In this document: piece after piece, positions 16,859 to 20,614 of the stretch
Layout: each line of letters opens with the position of its first letter
Numbering within the stretch: position 1 is the stretch's first letter
NCBI GenBank assembly: GCA_934373295.1
Contig: CAKROK010000039.1
Span: forward strand, 1 to 20,614
Length of the DNA stretch: 20,614 bases
From: an uncultured Christensenellaceae bacterium
Lineage (GTDB): Bacteria; Bacillota; Clostridia; Christensenellales; Christensenellaceae
Direction of reading: 5' to 3'
The notes under the pieces: model-generated
The model's database searches: none
What the model saw: only the letters and a program-made list of their open reading frames with translations
What the model was told of the DNA's origin: nothing
Made by a program: the position numbers and the translations under genes

Positions 16859-17809
16859 ATGGATGCGATGGAAGAGAAGGTCGAGTCGATAGTGTGGGGC
16901 GGCGAAGAGATGCTTATAAATAAGATTATGAACTATTGTGATTTAGAATATACCAAGGAACATACTGATTCTCGGTGTGAAAACTGTCAGCATGTAGGGG
17001 CGTGCTCGGGTGGTTGTAAGAGATGTTTGGAAGAAATCCATTATCCATTAAAGTACCCGAAAGGGAAAAAATCCTATGATTGTCCGAATTTGATTAATTT
17101 CTACGTTTGCGATTATGCCTTCAAGTATGCAACAGAAATCTATTATCTATTGCAGAAAAGTGCTGCGCTAAAAAGAATAACACAATACAATGTTTTTTCA
17201 ATTGGTTGTGGTGCATGTCCAGACTTGATGGCATTTGAGGCATATATTTTGAAAAACAAGTCTGGGAAGACGGTTCAGTACATGGGTATTGACAAGAATC
17301 CTTTATGGAAACCAGTTCATGAACAGGTGGAGCAGTATACTACGGATGTAATCACATGTACGAATTTAGAGATTGAAGATGTTTTTGATTTTTTGGATAA
17401 AATTGCCGTTGCGGACATCAATGTTTTGGTTTTGCAGTATGTAATTTCTTCACTATATGCATCAGAAGGGGAAAATGCAATTCATAAACTTTTTGACTTG
17501 ATTATCGAGAACGTAGTCAAGTATAGAAATAAAAAAGAACCTTTTGTTATTATCATTAATGATGTTAATAGCAATAATACAGGTCGGGAGCTGTTTCTGG
17601 ATTTGATCAGTAAACTGAGAAGAGCAGGGATTCATGGACATTGCGAGCAATACTATTTTGATAGAAACATTAAGAACAAAGCACAAATATATGGAACGAA
17701 GCACCAAAGCAGCACTGCAATGACTCCTGCACTTGTTCAGAAATATGGTAAATATGAGCCATGGCAGTTTTGCACCAGTGCCCAGCTTTTAATTGAGATT
17801 GGATGGTGA
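16859..17809 (+). CDS. Cys-cluster protein with class I methyltransferase-like fold
   Basis: A 316-residue protein I cannot name to family. Residues 40-56 hold a cysteine cluster, C-x2-C-x5-C-x3-C-x2-C (CENCQHVGACSGGCKRC), with more cysteines near 73 and 82; this could bind an Fe-S cluster or zinc. From about 112 the pattern is a Rossmann methyltransferase: FSIGCGACPDLMAFEAY (motif I), VQYMGIDKNPLW (motif II, acidic D), then strands INVLVLQYVISSLY and FVIIINDVNSNNTGREL. ATG at 16859 follows GGGGAAAG, a modest ribosome site. The same frame is open back to 16769 with protein-like codons but only a TTG (16838) as a start, so the gene may be truncated at its 5' end. It ends 7 bases before the DUF1848 gene, implying joint function. 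It looks more AT-rich than the restriction operon. Confidence 0.6.
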   Translation: MDAMEEKVESIVWGGEEMLINKIMNYCDLEYTKEHTDSRCENCQHVGACSGGCKRCLEEIHYPLKYPKGKKSYDCPNLINFYVCDYAFKYATEIYYLLQKSAALKRITQYNVFSIGCGACPDLMAFEAYILKNKSGKTVQYMGIDKNPLWKPVHEQVEQYTTDVITCTNLEIEDVFDFLDKIAVADINVLVLQYVISSLYASEGENAIHKLFDLIIENVVKYRNKKEPFVIIINDVNSNNTGRELFLDLISKLRRAGIHGHCEQYYFDRNIKNKAQIYGTKHQSSTAMTPALVQKYGKYEPWQFCTSAQLLIEIGW

Positions 17810-17816
17810 ATGAAGA

Positions 17817-18752
17817 GTGATTATAAGTGCAAGCAGACGTACGGACATCCCTTCATATTATGCAGATTGGTTTTATAACCGAATCAAGGAGGGATATGTT
17901 TGTGTTCGTAATCCGATGAATGTTCACCAAATCAGCAGAATATCCTTGTCTCCGGATGTAATTGACGGTATAGTTTTTTGGACAAAAAATCCTCGCCCTA
18001 TGATGGATCGACTGGACTTGCTCAGGGACTATATGTATTACTTTCAGTTTACGATTAATTCGTATGGTCAGGATATAGAAGCCAATATTCCCAGCAAGAA
18101 TGATATAATTATTCCTACTTTCCGGAATCTTTCCGATATGATTGGCTCCGAACGAGTCATTTGGCGGTATGATCCGATTCTCCTCACGGAGAAATACAGC
18201 ATTGATTACCACATTCGTTATTTTGAGGAGATCGCAAAACGACTCTCTGGTTATACGGAAAAATGTATTATCAGCTTCGTTGACTTATATCGTAATACGA
18301 AAAACAATACAAAAGATTTGGGATTATTACCGTTAGAAACCGCAGCAATGTATGAGATTGCGCATAGAATGTCTGAAATTGCGCTGAAATACGGGATAAA
18401 AATGGAGTCCTGTGCGGAAAAAATAAATTTGGAGCAATTCGGTATCGAGCATGGACATTGCATTGACTGTTCACTGTTTGAGAGACTTCTGGGGTGCAGA
18501 CTTGACCTTGACAAAGATAAGAACCAACGGGAAGAGTGTGGATGCATGGCGAGTATCGATATCGGGATGTATAACACCTGTAAAAATGGATGCAAATACT
18601 GTTATGCAAATTATAGTGCTAATACGGTAGCCAAGCATTATGCTGCGCATAATCCGACATCTCCTCTGATAACCGGAATAATTAAGGATGAAGATGTGGT
18701 CAAAGACCGCATTGTAAAGTCCTGCAAAGACTGCCAGATGAATTTGTTCTGA
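17817..18752 (+). CDS. DUF1848 protein, radical-SAM-like
   Basis: A 311-residue DUF1848 protein. The N-terminus has the family pattern MIISASRRTDIPSYYADWFY, then VRNPMNVHQISRISLSPDV and FWTKNPRPM. The middle, with YYFQFTINSYGQDIE, VIWRYDPIL and KCIISFVDLYRNT, looks like successive strands of a TIM-type barrel. A cysteine-rich end carries MASIDIGMYNTCKNGCKYCY, with C255-x3-C259-x2-C262. That is the radical SAM iron-sulfur motif, but placed near the C-terminus instead of the N-terminus. Further cysteines (GHCIDC, LLGC, EECGC and the final CKDCQ) suggest a second cluster. Function is unknown; S-adenosylmethionine radical chemistry on a nucleic acid or other substrate is inference. GTG at 17817 is the only start fitting the family N-terminus; its ribosome site is weak, suggesting coupling to the gene 7 bases upstream. 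Confidence 0.85.
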   Translation: MIISASRRTDIPSYYADWFYNRIKEGYVCVRNPMNVHQISRISLSPDVIDGIVFWTKNPRPMMDRLDLLRDYMYYFQFTINSYGQDIEANIPSKNDIIIPTFRNLSDMIGSERVIWRYDPILLTEKYSIDYHIRYFEEIAKRLSGYTEKCIISFVDLYRNTKNNTKDLGLLPLETAAMYEIAHRMSEIALKYGIKMESCAEKINLEQFGIEHGHCIDCSLFERLLGCRLDLDKDKNQREECGCMASIDIGMYNTCKNGCKYCYANYSANTVAKHYAAHNPTSPLITGIIKDEDVVKDRIVKSCKDCQMNLF

Positions 18753-18805
18753 GAGAATTTTAGGTGCCATGCATAAGTGGACAGTCCGTGCATAACATCC
18801 TTCGT

Positions 18806-19846
18806 TTAAGTATCGCTTCTATGGTGCCGTCGCAAAAATGACCGCACCGTATTCACGCTGATTCCCAGCCGCTGCGATATCTCCTTTGCGGAGCAGCCCT
18901 CGGTGTGCAGGGTCAATATCCGGCCGTGATCCCGCTGCGTATTGTAAAGACGCTTTCCTCTGGGCGTTATACCCAAGCGGTGGCGGTAGGTACTGCCGTC
19001 CAGAAAGTGAATCACCAGTGTTTGTTTTGATGTGACCACCATTTTGCGAATTAGGATTCAGATCATCAAATCGTCAATTTGGAAGTCCAGTTTGCCGCGG
19101 GCGATATCGTCCAAAGCGGACTGGGCATCCGCCGTAATACAACCTAAAGTGTTGTCCAGCAGACTGGCGCATTCAGCCAAGCAACCCGTATATGTTTTCA
19201 TCAGATGCCACATGGCCCGCCGGACAGCGGCATCCAATTGCTCGGCATAAACATGGCAGCATTTACAGGCTGTCTTTCCACTTTTCTTGTTGTTGCACTC
19301 CCAGACAGCGTCTCGGTAGGTAGTGGAATGCCATGTTTTTTGCCAATATCGACCGCCACAGTCACCACAAATGATCAAATTTGAAAATGGCGAAAATGTA
19401 CAGTTTCTGCGGCCTATATCCGCCCATGTGGCTTGTACCTCCTGCCATACGGACTTGCTGACGATACCGGGATGCCCGTTCTCCACATAGTATTGCGGTG
19501 CTTCGCCCTCGTTGATTTTTGTGGCTTTTGTCAGAAAGTCCGTTGTAACCCGTTTTTGCGGGATGGCATCGCCCATATATTTCTCGTTTTTTAGAATGCT
19601 GCGTATGGTGTGCGGCTCCCACCTCTGACTCTGTCCCGGCGAGAGCATACTATAATCCATCAGAATCCGGCAAATATCCGTGCTGCTTTTTCCGGACAGT
19701 GCCAGCAAATAGATGAATCGAACGACGCTTGCCTCGGCATCATCGACATTAACCTCGTCACCCCGGTCGTACGTATATCCCAATAGTTGCCCGGGCAAAT
19801 AATAGATCCACTGAGCGTATCGGTGCCGGACGGCCCAAGGTAAGCG
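18806..19846 (-). pseudogene. Large serine recombinase remnant, no catalytic domain
   Basis: Two minus-strand segments share one frame. The first (19798-19058) begins within the recombinase domain: PGQLLGYTYDRGDEVNVDDA, RSILKNEKYMGDAIPQKR, FLTKATKINEGEAPQYYVEN. It continues with the zinc ribbon (CGDCGGRYWQ...WECNNKKSGKTACKCC) and the following helices, to DLMI and a TGA at 19060-19058. The same frame resumes at 19042 with TSKQTLVIHFLDGSTYR, typical of the recombinase C-terminal strand, then an added HTH (SAKEISQRLGISVNTVRSFL) and a stop at 18806. The resolvase-type catalytic N-terminus (about 150 residues with the active serine) is absent; the frame closes at 19847-19849. Such recombinases move integrative elements, but this one cannot be active as it stands. 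Confidence 0.8.
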
Positions 19847-19867
19847 TCAAACCATCTCCAGCTAAGA

Positions 19868-19901
19868 CAAACCGGCAGGCCCCAACGAGCCTGCCGGTTT
19901 G
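19868..19901 (-). terminator. Strong hairpin terminator of the right-hand gene pair
   Basis: CAAACCGGCAGG (19868-19879) pairs perfectly with CCTGCCGGTTTG (19890-19901) around a 10-base loop. On the minus strand it begins 1 base after the stop of the gene at 19903 and ends in TTTGTCTT, a short U-tract. It likely ends transcription of the two minus-strand genes. Confidence 0.65.
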
Positions 19902-19902
19902 C

Positions 19903-20289
19903 TTAATCATCATTATCGTTTTCTTTGGAAAAATCCATCCATTCCCCAAGTGTTCTCTTGCTTTCTCCGTAGCACTTGTCCAAAAACAGATTGCGGTATG
20001 GATTATAAAGCTTTTTCGCCTCTTGCCGCTGCTTGAAAAGTGCGGCTTCTACAATCTGAAATACCCTACCGTAGAAATTTTTGCCAGATGTGGCACGATC
20101 TGCTTCTATGCAGTACAGGACAAGATTTCCAAAGAAATCTTCCTCGTCCACCGGATAACTGTCTTTTGAATATACGTATCGCGCAAGTACTGCATGGTAT
20201 TTTTTAGGCAGTACATCTATTTCTTCTTTGTGCTTCGGGAAGTTGGCAAGGGCTTTGAAGTAGGGTTTAGCTGCCGTTCGCCTCTCCAC
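19903..20289 (-). CDS. Small mobile-element-associated protein, unknown function
   Basis: A 128-residue product starting at a GTG (20289) that directly follows an in-frame TAA. It begins MERRTAAKPYFKALANFPKH, has the central run VYSKDSYPVDEEDFFGNLVL, and ends in an acidic tail (SKENDNDD). It looks soluble and mostly helical, with many aromatic and charged residues and no catalytic motif I can name. It overlaps the upstream gene by 73 bases in another frame, so translation is probably coupled; no strong ribosome site is seen. It lies beside the recombinase remnant and ends at a strong hairpin. I do not recognise the family; a role tied to an integrative element is inferred from position only. 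Confidence 0.6.
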   Translation of the reverse strand: MERRTAAKPYFKALANFPKHKEEIDVLPKKYHAVLARYVYSKDSYPVDEEDFFGNLVLYCIEADRATSGKNFYGRVFQIVEAALFKQRQEAKKLYNPYRNLFLDKCYGESKRTLGEWMDFSKENDNDD

Positions 20290-20609
20290 TTATTGGACTC
20301 ATCGCAGAAGTAGCCACAAAAAACCGCTGGCAGTGGAATGTTGCTTTTCCTAAGCTTTTCTGCCGCATTCAGGCCGCCTTTTCTTCCATTTTTCGGGAAT
20401 ATGATGCTGCCTTCTCCCGGTTCTCCAATACTCGCTGATATCTGCATTGCGGTATAATCCTGGTTAAAGCAGATGCGGACAGGTATTTGTGAAAGTTTTG
20501 CCGCAACCCTGCTGCTAAGCAAAATCTTACCGGATCCCTCTACTGTAACACGCATAGTTGTCTGCGGGACGGTTGGTGTGACCAGAACAGTGAATTCGTC
20601 ATCCGACAT
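20217..20609 (-). CDS. Small protein of unknown function, overlaps next gene
   Basis: A 130-residue product starting at ATG 20609, five bases from the window edge, so its ribosome site and any longer start are out of view. The N-terminal half is strand-rich (EFTVLVTPTVPQTTMRVTVE, VPVRICFN-like run, QISASIGEPGEG), then KNGRKGGLNAAEKLRKSNIP and LPAVFCGYFCDES. The last 25 residues are polar and basic (NPTSKPLPTSRSTKKK) and share DNA with the next gene's start. The middle part could bind DNA, but no family is recognised. It appears to form one transcription unit with the 19903-20289 gene. A frameshift joining the two into one protein is possible but not required. Confidence 0.6.
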   Translation of the reverse strand: MSDDEFTVLVTPTVPQTTMRVTVEGSGKILLSSRVAAKLSQIPVRICFNQDYTAMQISASIGEPGEGSIIFPKNGRKGGLNAAEKLRKSNIPLPAVFCGYFCDESNKWRGERQLNPTSKPLPTSRSTKKK

Positions 20610-20614
20610 ACTTC

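Noticed and set aside
1..20614. CRISPR array or tRNA/rRNA genes
   Set aside because: I saw no regularly spaced repeats of 23-37 bases and no cloverleaf or rRNA-like sequence on either strand.

Overview
The window looks like a defence and mobile-DNA island from a low-to-mid GC Firmicute, most likely a gut clostridium (Lachnospiraceae or Oscillospiraceae). This rests on AGGAG/GAGGTG-type ribosome sites, the recombinase style at the right end and the small membrane proteins at the left end. It is inference; no 16S or marker gene is present.

Layout. (1) 1-1606 is a graveyard. It holds a KilA-N domain gene broken in several frames, a frameshifted small membrane protein, and the first two pieces of a kdp potassium-pump operon (a KdpF-like peptide, then a KdpA cut off after 28 codons). 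(2) 1607-4027 holds accessory defence-type genes: an intact TIGR02391/Ymh protein with a HEPN-like R-x4-H motif, the C-terminal stump of a DUF2326 ABC/SMC-like ATPase abutting a 16-bp inverted repeat, and an intact DUF1016 PD-(D/E)XK nuclease. (3) 4188-7078 is a TOTE-type archaeo-eukaryotic primase + superfamily 2 helicase gene. It would be intact but for a one-base frame change near 4870. (4) 7272-16602 is the centrepiece: a promoter, a short Xre-type HTH gene, then six tightly packed genes on the plus strand. These encode an m5C DNA methyltransferase, a GHKL (MORC/MutL-like) ATPase, a Z1-domain superfamily 2 helicase, a DUF4420 PD-(D/E)XK nuclease, an AIPR protein and a Vsr mismatch endonuclease. 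Start sites sit 2 to 46 bases after, or overlap, the previous stop, and nearly all have clear ribosome sites. (5) 16859-18752 is a two-gene unit: a cysteine-cluster protein with a class I methyltransferase-like fold, and a DUF1848 protein with a radical-SAM-like CxxxCxxC at its C-terminal end. (6) 18806-20609, on the minus strand, holds a large serine recombinase remnant lacking its catalytic domain and interrupted by an in-frame TGA, plus two overlapping small genes of unknown function.

How they fit. The six-gene operon reads as a modification-dependent restriction system. The methyltransferase marks self DNA. The GHKL ATPase and Z1 helicase would sense or translocate on unmarked DNA. The DUF4420 nuclease, and perhaps AIPR, would attack it. 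Vsr repairs the T:G mismatches left when 5-methylcytosine deaminates. Clusters with these parts were predicted by comparative genomics (Iyer, Abhiman and Aravind, on MutL homologues in restriction-modification systems); the mechanism of this one is not established. The wrecked genes at both ends suggest repeated insertion and deletion at a hot spot.
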